The position numbers and the translations under genes are program-made. The notes beneath the pieces are model-generated. The model was not told the origin of the DNA, did not search any database, and saw only the letters and a program-made list of their open reading frames with translations. Positions 10,597 through 22,095 of a stretch of 64,000 nt of DNA are shown here, piece by piece (position 1 is the stretch's first letter; each line of letters opens with the position of its first letter). The stretch is taken from the NCBI GenBank assembly GCA_034190875.2, contig CM067350.1, positions 26,012,050-26,076,049 on the forward strand, read 5' to 3'. The stretch comes from Urechis unicinctus. Lineage: Eukaryota > Annelida > Polychaeta > Xenopneusta > Urechidae.

Positions 10597-12154
10597 ATGC
10601 CTTACAGGAAGTATTCGCAGCAAACCCTGGAGGCAGCTGTGGCCCCCTTGATGATGGAATGTCCAGGAAGGGTGCAGCCAAAGCCTTTGGTGTTGCCAAG
10701 TCCACACTTCTAGGTTAGCATCTTGCCATGAAGAGTCTACTGCATGACATAAATGATTGTTGATAATGCATTGTGTACTGTTGTGCCAATAAACCATGTC
10801 CTATATTTGATTGATATTCTGCATTGTTTATTATATGTCATAATAAATATATTGTTCTTTCATAACTACAAATATATGCCTGACCTGCCCACAGACAAAC
10901 TTAGTGCTAGGGTGCCTCTGGTGGCAAAGGCAGGCCACCCAACTGTGTTGACCAGTGCAGAAGAAAATGCACTGGTTGAGTATATTAAACTCATGGCAAC
11001 CATTGGGTACCCACTGTCGAGAAGACAACTTTGCCATGAAATGGCAAAGATCATTTGTATTGATGGACGTAAAACCCCATTCACTGATGGAAAACCTGGT
11101 AAATTAAAGAAAGCTGTGGTTCTGTTGATGTATTTGTGTGTTACTTTAACACAGTTCCTTGGATGACAAAGAGTTAAAAGTTTTGCATTGGAGTGCAATA
11201 GTCTACAGTTGAGATTGATTGATTTTTTTTGTCATGCATTCATTCATTGATTAACAGTTGACAAATTAACTCATATTTGCTTTTTTCATAACATACCTAC
11301 CTTGTAATTACTTAAAGTTAACTCCTTCATTATCAAAATTTATATATGGGCTTTATGACTATGGGAAAGAAAATCATAACCAAGCTTCAGCAATATTGAT
11401 TTAAATAACCAAAATTCTGATTATTTTTAGCATGCAGTCTTTATGAATGGTGATGTACTGGGAAGTTATTCATCAGCTGCATGGGAAATTTCAATAAGTT
11501 TGTTTACTTTGATTTGTAATTAAGTAGATTCAACTTCATCTCTTATTCAGGTCCATATTAGGTTCACGGTTTCTTGAAAAGAAATAAAACCGAACTGTCA
11601 GAGAGAAAGGCCATGCATCTAGTGCGCAGCGAGCCATAGTCAACAGCAAAATGGTTAGCCATTGGTTTGAAACCCTTCAGTTGTACTTGAAGAAAGATGT
11701 TAGCGGATGGCAGGGAATGATGCGGGACCCGAGGCGTGTAACTAATGCGGATGAGAGCGGTTTTCCACTGGAAGTGTCCAGTGGAAAAGTACTTGCACCC
11801 AAAGGTGCCAGAAATGTGTACGCCATCTCAAGTGGCTCGAAAGAGCAAATAACTTGTATGGTAGCCTGTAGTGCTGCTGGGCAGTTCATGCCACCAATGA
11901 TAGTATTTCCGGGGCAACGGATCAGGGACATAGGCCTTGGCGATTATCCGAAGGCCATTTTTGGAGTGACACAGAATGGGTGGATGGATGGAGATTTGTT
12001 TGCAGTCTGGCTGAGGCATTACGATAAGTGGTTGGTAGATGCAGGTGTCCCCTTTCCGGTCATCCTATTCGTTGATGGCCATTCCACTCATCTTACGCTG
12101 AGAGCAGCAGAGTTTGCCTCAGCCAATATTGTTTGCGTTCTCCATTTCTCCTAG
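10597..12154 (+). pseudogene. pogo/Tigger-type (Tc1-mariner superfamily) transposase, three exons, decayed
   Basis: Exon 1 (10597-10713) starts MPYRKYSQQTLEAAV and, after a one-base frame change, reads GMSRKGAAKAFGVAKSTL, a Psq-type helix-turn-helix. It splices in phase to exon 2 (10895-11098), DKLSARVPL..GHPTVLTSAEENALVEYI, the CENP-B-type second DNA-binding domain, ending KPG at a GTAAAT donor. Exon 3 (about 11562-12154) holds the DDE_1 core: NADESGF with the first Asp, KEQITCMVACSAAGQFMPP, GWMDGDLFAVWL, and VDGHSTHLT with the second Asp. The third catalytic acid and the usual LQPLDV stretch are absent. About three frame changes and the early end make it non-functional. A domesticated jerky-like gene is less likely given the decay. 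Confidence 0.75.
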
Positions 12155-12382
12155 CATCCTCAATGGACACCTGAACACATTGGTAATATAAATAAACACA
12201 GATGTACATATGCCTATACATATTTGCCAATTCATTATCAAACATATCTATGCATAACTTCACATATGACGAGCTAATTTACAACAGTATTTACTGTTTC
12301 AGTGTAACTGGATTAACTTTCTGTGGCATCAATAATTGTATTCTGGAAAAGTAGTCTATCAATGACACAACTATACATTAAA

Positions 12383-13311
12383 TACCTATTGAGTGACACT
12401 GCTGCACTGTCTGCACTATAAGAGTCCTTGTGTTGCTGGGCTTCAAGCGTACTGTCTGCGATGCCTTGGACCATGTCTGTACTGGTGCTTCCACCAGTTG
12501 GGTGCAGTCATCCATGGATTCAGAAGGATGCGCAGAATCGACTTCAGTGCCGGGAATTGATTCAGGTTCAGCTATCTGACAGGCGCCCTTGAACATCCAG
12601 TGACATTTTCAGCCATAGCTGCTTCCAAAATCTGTATACCAAAGAAGAAACTAAAAATATCAGTGCTATTGGGATATAATTTATGCCCAAAACAAAGTGT
12701 CTTATTCAACATTACATGCATGATAGTTGTTCCGTGGCCAAAACCACTCCTTGCCTTCATGGAATGCATCAGCTAAATCAATCTTTAGAATTATCATATT
12801 TATGTAGATCCATGAACTTGTTGCATGGTCGAAATGTCTAGTACCCTCTTAACAATATAATGGACTATTTTTTCAATACTAATGCAACAAGAAAGTCATC
12901 GAGTTTCACCCTCTGCTTCTCTCTCTTGGTAAAATTAAAGGCAGGACTGCTTTTCTTGGGCTGGATTGGGAGGGGTTCACTTGACTCACCATCCTTTCTT
13001 GTTTGCTTGACAGCAGAGGCCTTCGCAAAAAGAGTAGGCACAGCAGCTTCCTTCAAAACCCGCTTACATCGTGGTATCCAACCAAGCTCTTCTCTGAGTT
13101 TCGGTGCCTCCTCAAAACATTCCTCGGTGAAATGAACCGAGTACACACAAACGAGTACTTGCCCGGGCCCGGCCATTTGTCTCGCGATCGTAGTAGACTA
13201 CCTAACCAATCCATTGTTTTTTTTTAAATCGTCCTTACGAGGAAACCTGAACAAGCTCACGCCGTCCCGACTGGTACGCGAGCAGCCCCCGACACAACAA
13301 CCATTAACCAT
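12383..13311 (-). pseudogene. THAP-domain gene, two exons seen
   Basis: The start at 13311 reads MVNGCCVGGCSRTSRDG, with the first Cys pair, then LFRFPRKDDLKK. Further on, in other frames, come RDKWPGPGKYSFVC, SVHFTEECFEE, CKRVLKEAAVPTLF: the Trp, Cys-x2-His and AVPTxF landmarks of a THAP finger in order. Frame is lost at a run of nine A and by two extra bases before SVHF. A second exon at about 12641-12383 follows a CTTTGGTATACAG acceptor and reads AENVTGCSRAP, then, in another frame, acidic linker residues and SKASQTVRLKPSNTRTLIV. No transposase domain follows, so it could be a host THAP gene, a P-element-like remnant, or a good gene with consensus errors. Confidence 0.6.
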
Positions 13312-13859
13312 CGCGTTCAGGTAGCCCTACAAGACGTCTGAGTAGACGGTATAAATTCATGTTACCGTTACGACCGGAGCTACGCGTTCAGGTTGTCACA
13401 AGATGGGTACAAACGATCCTAAATCTCAAAAACGAGAGACAATGTATACATAATACAACAGGAAACTCCGTGCATCTCTGAGAACGGCCCATACCTGACG
13501 TCACACGCATGGTTGACCTAGATAATGGCTGCCGCAGGTTTTTGTCGGGCGCGCTTGAACTGACATTTTATCAAATTTTGGCCTTAACTGATCAGATGCG
13601 ACGGTTATTGGACCGGTTTGAGTTTATTGATCACGTTATGAATTGATTTAAGCGAAGTACCTATAACCGTGCGATAGGCACTTTAAAGGATGTAAATGTT
13701 TACAAATTGACTGTGAAAAGACACATAGATACATACAACAAAGTAATCCGTGCCAATGCAATTCATCAAATATAATAATTTAGTTGCCTTGTGACATTTA
13801 CCGAAACATTTCCCTGGACCCCAAATGACAAGTGGGAGCAAGCTTCATGGTCGGCAGTA
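13312..13859. other. Unassigned, upstream of the THAP gene
   Basis: Mixed sequence, the presumed 5' flank of the minus-strand THAP gene. No promoter element is clear enough to call. Confidence 0.4.
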
Positions 13860-14321
13860 GCCGTGCACGACGTCTTATGCAGTTATGGACGTCTAGCCGT
13901 GCACGACGTTTATTAACGTCGTGCAAAGATCGTAACCGAATGCGCGTGAACGATACATGAGTTCCAATTATACACGATAATTACACAAATATTCATATGA
14001 AGAATAATTTTTCACATAAATGAATGTTTATTAACAAGTTGAGTTAGTTTACGGGTGAGATTTCGTCAAGGGCGATTTAATCCGGCCACACAAATTCTGA
14101 AAAGTTCATGTTTATTTCGAACGACAAGATCGGTTTCTGCGCGCATGCGCAGACAAGGTTCTTCGCAAGCGAACTTTTTCTTTCTGAATTTTATTATTTA
14201 AGTATATGTGTCATTTTGTCAATGATTGTCTCTTGGAAATATCTACTTTGAAGGGCGATATGTATTCAACGATATCACATTGACATTTGAAAAAAATTAA
14301 CACTTATTGATTCCCGCAGTC
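13860..14321 (+). repeat. Dispersed repeat R13, copy 1
   Basis: About 440 bases that recur at 14790-15250 (same strand) and in part at 36240-36530 (inverted). It starts with the hairpin GCACGACGT..ACGTCGTGC (13901-13924) and contains GCGCATGCGCAGAC. It is followed directly by a G-tract MITE, as in copy 2. Confidence 0.8.
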
Positions 14322-14517
14322 TGGAGGGGGCACTTGGCCTTGACCTGCATAGGGGTGTGCCCCGGGATCTCAAAAACCTGTACCCGTCATACAAGGTAAA
14401 AATGTCAAGAGCATACCCCATCCTACAAGTATGAGGTCAACAAAACTCGTCGGGAGGCCGAAAAAAACCTACCCCGACACATGTATACTACCTCTTTATA
14501 CTTAAGTGCCCCCTCCA
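14322..14517 (+). mobile_element. G/C-tract MITE, copy 2
   Basis: GGAGGGGGCACTTGGCC to TTAAGTGCCCCCTCC, with diverged GTCATACAAGG and ATCCTACAAG words inside. It is shorter and older than copies 1 and 4. Confidence 0.7.
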
Positions 14518-14789
14518 CCGGCACCTGCAGCCACATGGCGAGTGGAACTGGAACTTCGTAATGTGACGTCATATCTCCAAACCTGGGGCTGCCGCGAATG
14601 AAAGTTGTGATTCTAAAAGTTCATTTGACAATTGCTAAATAATAACGAGACAGTGGATAACCAAAATAGGCCGCATAAGCGGATATTCATCTCATTTGTC
14701 GACATATATATTTACGTAAGTACACAACTTGGTGGTAAGCCCCGGAGACGCGAAATAGCAAGAATTGCCACACGACCCACATACTTTCA

Positions 14790-15250
14790 GGCACGACGGT
14801 ATATATTTATATTACCGTCGTGCGCGGCTAATGGACGTCGTGCGAAGGTCGTAACCGTACGCGCGGTGAACGATACATGAGTTCCAATAATACACGATAA
14901 TTACACAAATGTACATATGAAGAATAATTGTTCACATATATGAATGTTTAGGAATAAGTTGAGTTAGTTTACGTGTGAGATTTCGTCAAAGGAGATTTAA
15001 TCTGGCCAGATAAATTTTGAAAAGTTTTCACGTTTATTTTTTGAATGACAAGATCGGTTGCCGCGCGCACGCGCAGACAATTAAGTTTCTTCGCAAGCGA
15101 ATTTTTGCTTTCCGAATTTTATTATTTAAGTATATGTGTCATTTTGTCAATGATTATCTTTTGGCAATACCTACCTTAGAGTTGGGATATGTATTCAGCG
15201 ATATTGCATTGATTACTAAAAAAAGATAACACTTATGGATACCCGCAGCC
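14790..15250 (+). repeat. Dispersed repeat R13, copy 2
   Basis: A close match to 13860-14321 at a spacing of about 929 bases. The leading hairpin is kept but its arms have changed to GCACGACGGTA / TACCGTCGTGC (14791-14823), pairing on both sides. Confidence 0.8.
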
Positions 15251-15352
15251 CGGAGGGGGCACTTGGCCTAGGTAGGGGTGTGCCCCGTGACCTCGAAAAC
15301 CCGTACCCGTCGTACAAGGTGAAAATGGCAAAAGCATACCCCGTCGTAGACA
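15251..15352 (+). mobile_element. G/C-tract MITE, copy 3 (partial)
   Basis: GGAGGGGGCACTTGGCC through ACCCGTCGTACAAGG to CCCCGTCGTAGACAAGG. The rest of the element is missing. Its position after R13 copy 2 is the same as that of copy 2 after R13 copy 1, so insertion came before duplication. Confidence 0.65.
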
Positions 15353-15841
15353 AGGCACTCGCCCCTGGTGTTTTGATGATCTGATGCCACCTTAGGGGCG
15401 AGGGTCCGTATGGCAGAATCTTTAAGGATGTAAGCAAATATGCTCCCTCCCGCAATGCAGACAAGGAACAGTTTAAATAATATGCATTTTCATATCCATA
15501 AATGTCTCATCATCAATCTTTCCTATAGTGCAACAACAGTCATACTCTATAATCAACATAATCAACTATATAATATCCAAAGATGCTACAGAAATTGGGT
15601 CTGTTTGTTGCTGTTTGTCAGATCTACCCAAATCAGTGTTGAAATTAACAACAATAAGTTAAAGAAGATATGAATGACAGCTGATTTATTCGCGAGTTCT
15701 CTTCAGCTATCTATGTACAAAATATTTAACGTAAATAAACGAAGGATTTTGTCTTTCAAGTATATTAACTGGTACATACAAACAGCATTACACACTGTGT
15801 GGTTTCTCACATTCAAACCATACCCATATCTTATGCTAGAT
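15353..15841. other. Unassigned AT-rich stretch
   Basis: No exon, RNA gene or repeat recognised. Confidence 0.5.
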
Positions 15842-16220
15842 TTTCTTGCTTATGCGCGCTCCTTCGTTCGTTGCTGCCTGTGGTTGCTGGAGTGGGGACT
15901 AGCTGGAGTAGAGTTGCTTATTGGGTTTATTTAGTTTCACACGATAGGCCTGGCTAAAACAACCCCTGCCTGACATGACAGGCACTTAGAGGGTGGACCC
16001 GCTTGCGAGCCAAAGCTATGAGTATAAGGATTACTACTATCAGGGTTACACCCTCCCCTCCAAGTGGTCGGATGTAACCCGGGCTCTCGTGCTGATAATT
16101 AGAGGCTTTTTAAAATCGTATGACCCAGAATAGTATTATAACATCCTCACCAACCATAATAAGCCTTCTTATAATTTTAACTTGGACTCACAGTTTACTC
16201 GATTTCGTGTGGCGGCAAAG
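15842..16220 (+). repeat. Bracketing direct repeat, left copy
   Basis: GCTTATGCGCGCTCC..TGGAGTAGAGTTGCTTATT..TTTATTTA is matched in the same orientation at 21960-22095. The following 250 bases share words (GTGCTGATAATT, CATCCTC) with 55600-55980. The two direct copies enclose the first Polinton-type block. Confidence 0.6.
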
Positions 16221-16824
16221 GATGCTTAAGATTAAGCTCGCATTGAAGTATTGAAGTGCAATTAATAGGGTGGCAGCTTTAGACCTCTGAGAAAGCTGTG
16301 TATATTGTAAATGCAATCGGGCCTGTGATCCATCTAAGTCAGATTATAGCATGTTTCTAAAAGGAGTTGAACAGCCCAGGTCGTAAGTTCTTATATAGGA
16401 CTGGTAGTATGAACCTTAATTGAACAGGTCAAAATCTGAATTTCGAGGTTTTGTTATCTTTGACGCTTAAGTTGGTTCCTGAGTTCGCCTTGATAATTTG
16501 AATTTGTCTAACCGTTTGGCGTTGATGCGTTTGACGCGTGGCTGAGATGGTATGGTTGGTAAAATGTTGTATGGTTGGAATAATGAAAGAAATATGTGTG
16601 TGAAATAATTGCATGAAAAAAATGGTTATGCATATAAAATGAATATATGCGTCAGTTGTGATAGGGGTACCCCTTGAAACCTCGTTTTTGATCTGGGGAT
16701 GACGTTGGATGACGTGAGAAACCATTGCGCCATATATTTTTCGCTGCTGGATCGTTTCCGGATTCGGTGTACGATATTTCGTCACCGTTTGCGACCTTTG
16801 GTGAGTTAAGTAATACCTCATGTC

Positions 16825-17729
16825 ATGGGTATGTACGATATTTTGATGACATCATTTGCGACGGCTCTATTTTGGGAAGATTTGTCAAGCCAAGAACCAA
16901 CAGAAAATCACGTAACATTATTATGGCGCGTGTTGTGTGAGCAACACAATTTGACTGAACTATGCCTTTGGCTCTCTAGAAAGTATCGGCGTCACATGTT
17001 AGGTTTTTGTGTGATCGCCGAACACTGGTCTAAAGTCTCAATGGGGGAACCGTATGACTGTGATTATAACCGAATTATTAAGCGCATGAATATACATGAT
17101 TGGTGATTTAATAAAAAATGATAATATACTTTAGTTGAATTTCTTTTTGAGTTGAGTTTTTTTAATTTTAGGTATTGCTGGTCTGTTGTTAGGCAAACTG
17201 TTCGGTTAATTATGGCTAAGAAAATGATGTTGGTTGATCCCCGGGTGTTGTCAAGTACACGTTATGATCAAGCTCCCACTGTCGACGTGTTATCCAACTT
17301 GGATGCTGAGATGAGAGATGTCCTGAATCGTAGTGATTTATCGGAGGAGGCTAAAGTAGAATCTTATAACCAGATTTTAACAAAACACCGCGAGTAATAC
17401 CGCCAGCACAGAACCCTGACACCTCTCACGACCTTAGCTAATGCCCCGCCCCCCACACCCAAACAAGAAGATGTGTCTATTGCGGAAGTTGTAGAAACCA
17501 TCCCTGATAAATTTCAGAAAAAGAGCGTTTGTTATTAGAACGCCTTCGAAAAAACCCATACGTGGGTTGGAATGAACGAGGGGAATTAACGATTAAAGGA
17601 CAAGCCGTTAGTGGAACTAACGTGGCGGATTTGGTTAACGATGTGTTGAGACAAGTAAACACTTTGAACCACAGGGTTGGAAAAGATTTGCTGAAGCGTT
17701 GTGAGACTCCAACATTCCCCAAGATTTAG
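16825..17729 (+). pseudogene. Polinton-type element 1: small uncharacterised proteins ahead of integrase
   Basis: The first piece (from 16825) resembles nothing I can name. The second (around 17210-17730) has VDPRVLSS, then LDAEMRDVLNRSDLS and PYVGWNERGELTIKG. This pattern recurs in invertebrate genomes directly upstream of the integrase in this kind of cluster. Its function is unknown. Fossil; broken. Confidence 0.45.
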
Positions 17730-17944
17730 TAGGTCACCCGATAGATGGAACTATATCGGACAGGGTGAAACGCAAATAGATAAAAGACCTGGTGAGGAGG
17801 AGGCTGTAACACAAGGTTGTAGGTCATGGAAAAGTTAAGTGTGTATTTCGACCCCGAGGCACCGGCCGCGTATGGAGGGGTGCAGCCATTGGTTCGAGCT
17901 ACAAAACTCAAAACAAAGGCAGTCTGACAATGGCTGTGTGAACA

Positions 17945-18261
17945 AGATGCGTATACATTACATAAACCGATGCGTCGTCGATTTCGAAGACGACGCGTCA
18001 TAGTCGGGGGGGGGGGGGGGGATGACCATCAATGGCAAGCAGATTTAGTTGACATAGCTCGCTTATCCAAACAGAACCAAGACATGAAATTTCTCTTCAC
18101 GAGTATCGATGTATTCTCGAAATATGCGTGGGTGATACCACTAAAAAATAAAACAGTAGAAAGTTTGATTCGAGCCTTCCAGATTATATTAATAATTTTT
18201 TTTTCAAAAATTGCGACCTGTTTCGCGGATCAAAAAGAATGTTTAAAAAAGTACATACATG

Positions 18262-18345
<84 letters not shown>

Positions 18346-19235
18346 TGCATACATACATGCATACATGCATGCATACATACATACATACATACATACATAC
18401 ATACATACATACATACATACATACATACATACATACATACATACATACATACATACATACATACATACAAACATACATATAAACATACATATAAACATAC
18501 ATATATACATACATACAAACCGGGCTGATAGCCATAACTCTGCTTCGTCAAGTTGACAAGGGCGGAAGCCCCTGTGTTTACAGAGCGACAAGGGTGGAGA
18601 ATTTTTCAACCATAAATTTCAGACATTTCGTAAGCAACAGGGGATTCGCTTTTTCACCACTCACGAAGAAACCAAAGCTAGCATAGTCGAGCGGTTTAAT
18701 CGTACTTTAAAAACTAAAATGTGGCGTTATTTTACCAAACACAACACCAGTGTTCATCTACCGGTTCTGGCTTCGCTGGTGAAAGGATACAACCTCAGCT
18801 ATCACCTCAGCATCAAGCGCACCCCGATATCGGTCTCGTTGTGTAATCAAGAAAACACGTGGATGACATTATATGGGGAACGCTCTGATGGGGTTAAACG
18901 ACCTCAGTATAATATCGGGGATCGTGTCCACGTCAAGCACGGGTAAATTTAAAAAAGGTTACACTTCCAATTGGAGCGAGGAGTTGTTTCGGATGGAGAG
19001 CGTTCACTTAGGCTCCCCTAATGTGTATGAGATAAAGGATGATAATGACGAAGTATTAGAAGGAACATTTTACACGGAAGAATTACAGAAAGTGAATGAC
19101 CAAGCATGGTATCGGGTGGAAAAAATTATCAAAGAACGTAAACGGAAAGGACAAAAACAATATTTTGTCAAGTGGTTTGGCTTCCCTGCCAGCTTTAATA
19201 GTTGGGTCAGTGGTGTGGAGCTGTATAAAAACTGA
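17945..19235 (+). pseudogene. Polinton-type element 1: integrase with chromodomain
   Basis: The block shows an rve-type integrase core (HQWQADLVDIARLSKQN, FTSIDVFSKYAWVIPLKNKT), then a C-terminal barrel-like stretch (YNIGDRVHVKHG, FYTEELQKV), then a chromodomain (YRVEKIIKERKRKG, QYFVKWFGFP, SWV). The integrase would join element ends to host DNA; a chromodomain tail is known to steer some integrases to marked chromatin. The CA/CATA microsatellite at 18257-18530 lies within this block. Fossil; broken. Confidence 0.7.
18257..18530. repeat. (CA)n(CATA)n microsatellite
   Basis: (CA)n from 18261 to about 18340, then CATA/TACA repeats to 18530 with a few ATAAACAT variants at the right end. All long frames across it are repeat translations. 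Confidence 0.95.
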
Positions 19236-19397
19236 GATTGGGAACAGAAGCGTCATTAGGATGGAAGATCAGAGAAGTGATCGGGTGTGGACCATATTTG
19301 GTCGGGATATTACCAAAGCTGAAATCGTGTTTTTCACACAAATCCTCAGCTTAGGGTACACTCTTCCCAACCCCACTTTGAAACATAAAGCGACGTC

Positions 19398-20413
19398 ATG
19401 AGTTTCTTTCTGACCCTGCCTTCCAACAGTTCAATTAATCATCATCCCAACAGCACGTTGACACGTTACTTAACTCAATTACCTAAACCCATACAATTAA
19501 AAGGTAAATGGGAAGTGGGATTAGCGGAAATTCAGTACCCTGTTTCCTGGTACAACATCGTGGCGAACGTGGGTTTTGTCATAGTGGATCAGCAAGCTGG
19601 GTACCATACGATAGACCCATAGAAGGGGATCCTTTGGTCGAGTCCTTGGTCGTTCACCTGACCCCCGGTTCCTACAGTGCTGATCAATTGATAGACACGC
19701 TCAATATGCACATCCGCAAATCGCATCTCGGAGGCGTTGTTCGATTTCAATTCAATTCCCACTCACAGACCGTGAATGTAAAAATAACTGACCCCAAACT
19801 TCAAGTTGTCATGACCGAAGGTCTTCGTCAAATATTGCGGTGTGAGGAATGTCTTTCCCTTTATGATTCTCAAACTGAATACAAGACTAATGTGTTTTGA
19901 GGGTTGTACGCACTGTACGTTTATTGTAGTATAATTGAATCACAAATACCCTTACACATGGTATAATGTTACTGAGGACGAGGGGTTTGTCTTCATGGAT
20001 CGCGTGGCTGGTGCATTGTGAGTGAATTTGAGGAGGCCCGTCCCAAATATTTTCACATTACCCCGGGTTTTTATACGACCGGACCGTTGATAGAAGCCTT
20101 TGCAGCCAAGTTAAAGGAGAAAAATGAGGAGCGAGTGCGTCTCATCTACAATCGAACACGACAGACAGCAACTATGACCCTAGACAATGAGTTAGTTGTA
20201 GTTTACATGGACGAGGGGTTGCGTCAAAGACTCGGTTTTGAAATGGGGATTTTTGAATATAGTCAAGTCGGTCAGCACATTGTTGACCCTGATCGAGGTT
20301 TGTACGGACTTAATGTCTATTGTAATCTCATCGAAGCTCAGGTGGTAGGAGACACGGTGGTTCTCCTTCTGCGTATTATTCCAGTTGATCACGATCGTCA
20401 ACCCCACATATAA
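19398..20413 (+). pseudogene. Polinton-type element 1: two related structural-type proteins
   Basis: MSFFLTLPSNSS..TLTRYLTQLPKPIQLKGKWEVGL..YPVSWYNI is a signature seen in invertebrate capsid-bearing clusters, where it is taken as a minor virion protein. A second, related stretch (TPGFYTTGPLIEAFAAKL..GLRQRLGFE) repeats the theme SYSADQLIDTLN..GLRQIL of the first, so the pair looks like an internal duplication. Fossil; broken. Confidence 0.5.
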
Positions 20414-20557
20414 AAAGATATTTTATTACCCGATAGCCACCAAGACTTTTTCTACTATGGAAATCGATTTAAGAGATGACACGGGTCGACCCATTCCATT
20501 CGAATCTGGTAAAGTGACAGTGATGTTACATTTCCGTAAAACCAAGAAAGATATATT

Positions 20558-20970
20558 TTGAAAACCATGGCTGATATTTACACCCCGTATTATCTGAACC
20601 AAGCGGGTGGTGGACTCCCCGTGTTTTCTGGTGCAAGGAGTCAGCGTGGTCATGGACTTGGTAGTGTGCTTGGGGGATTGGCTAAAATGGCTTTACCGCT
20701 GGTTCGAAAAGTTTTACCTGTCCTTAAAAACACGCCTTGAAAACAGGAGTGAGGGTGGTTGGAGATTTGTTGGGAAGGAAGTCTCTGAAACAATCGGCTA
20801 AGAAACGAATGTTACAAACCGGAAAGGAAGTGTTCGATCAAATAGTTAAACACAAACAACCGCGTCGCCAACCAGCAGTCTCTATAAAACGACTCGCACG
20901 AGGTAGGAGCAGTAGTTTAAGCCGTCGTCGTGGAACAACTCGGAGGTTGTCAAAGGATATTCTCGGTTAG
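20558..20970 (+). pseudogene. Polinton-type element 1: basic glycine-rich core-type protein
   Basis: MADIYTPYYLNQAGGG, then GLGSVLGGLAKMALPLVRKV, then a strongly basic tail (RGRSSSLSRRRGTTRR). A hydrophobic glycine-rich start and an Arg-rich tail are typical of the small DNA- or membrane-interacting virion proteins found next to the capsid gene in these clusters. Fossil; broken. Confidence 0.5.
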
Positions 20971-20972
20971 AT

Positions 20973-21960
20973 CATGGCACTGGTACACCACTATCTTGTC
21001 CCTATGTCAAAAGTGAATTAGACCTATTTTCAATTCCCCTAACTCAAAGCAGTGTCGATCATAGATTGTGGATCGAATTCCATCCAGTAGCTGCTTTAGG
21101 TTCGGGTCCAGTCGAATTCTACATCAGCGGTTCGGGTGATGTTTATATCGATCTGAATGACACGTATTTACAAGTGAATGCCAAAGTGGTGAAAAAGGAT
21201 GGGGAGGTCTTGGAGGCTGATAGTGCTGTAGCACCCGTTAACCTATGGTTACACTCACTCTTTTCCCAAGTCGATGTCTCTCTCAACGAGAAACTCGTTT
21301 CCTCTTCCACCAACACCTATCCGTATCGCGCTTATATGGAAACGCTATTGAGCTGTGGTTAGGAAGCCAAAAACTCTCAGTTAACAGCAAGTTTATAGTA
21401 CAAAGACACCCCACTACACATGGACGCCGTGGGTGGTACTCACAACTAGGGGATGATAGCTAGAAAGGAACGAGCTCAAGAGAGTCGCATTATGGATATG
21501 ATGGGCAAATTACATTTAGATTTATTTTGTCAAGAACGCTATTTATTAAATGGTGTGTATTTGAAGTTGCGATGATTAGTACGCAGCAGTGACACCTTTG
21601 CCCTTATGGACAATCCTGCAGCTGGGTTTGCCCCTAAAATAGTCCTGCAATCCGTGACCTTATTCGTACGCAAAATAAAGTTGAACCCTACGTGCAACTA
21701 GCCCACATAAAGGCTTTAGACAAAGCCCAGCTAAAAACCCCATAAGACGCATAGAAACCAAAGTGCTTTCTGCATCTCATGGACCTGTGACGATCAATCA
21801 AGAAAAATTATTTTGGGACAGTTACCTAAACGAATTGTAGTCGGAAGTGTTGGTAATAGGGCGTTCAACGGTTGTTACACTCAGAACCCCTTCAACTTTA
21901 TGTATAACAACCTCACATTTTTAGCTCTATCCGTTGAGGGGCAACAAGTTGTAAAGCTCG
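20973..21960 (+). pseudogene. Polinton-type element 1: F54H12.2-like capsid-type protein
   Basis: LDLFSIPLTQSSVDHRLW, then VEFYISGSGDVYIDLNDTYL and APVNLWLHSLFSQVDVSLNE match the start of the F54H12.2-like family common in invertebrates and thought to be a capsid protein. Later pieces (LPKRIVVGSVGNRAFNG..NPFNFMYNNL) follow the same family. Fossil; broken in several places. Confidence 0.55.
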
Positions 21961-22095
21961 AATTTCTTGGCTTATGCACGCTCTTCGTTTTTGTACTGTT
22001 ACTCACTGCCTGTAATTGCTGAGTGGGGACTAATCAGAGGAACTTAACGCGAGTCCTGGAGTAGAGTTGCTTATTCGATTTATTTAAGTTTCAAC
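21960..22095 (+). repeat. Bracketing direct repeat, right copy
   Basis: GCTTATGCACGCTCTTCG, GAGTGGGGACTA and TGGAGTAGAGTTGCTTATT match the left copy at 15848-15935 in the same order and strand. Confidence 0.6.

Larger units (their letters stand above)
16430..21960 (+). mobile_element. Polinton-type element 1 (fossil, broken)
   Basis: A run of plus-strand parts in the order known for one lineage of Polinton/Maverick-like elements: two small uncharacterised proteins, a retroviral-type integrase with chromodomain, two related structural-type proteins, a small basic glycine-rich core-type protein and an F54H12.2-like capsid-type protein. No DNA polymerase B is seen here. It is broken, with roughly ten or more interruptions, and a CA/CATA microsatellite has grown inside the integrase part. 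It is an old copy judging by that decay. The ends are not clear as inverted repeats; instead direct repeats bracket it. Confidence 0.65.

Noticed and set aside
10753-10894. N-terminal extension of the second pogo exon (upstream ATG)
   Set aside because: The extension is AT-rich intron sequence; an acceptor at 10893-10894 gives the in-phase join expected for the family.
18184-18609. Long Cys-Val-Tyr-Met and His-Thr-rich open frames on both strands
   Set aside because: They are translations of CA and CATA repeats with no other sequence.
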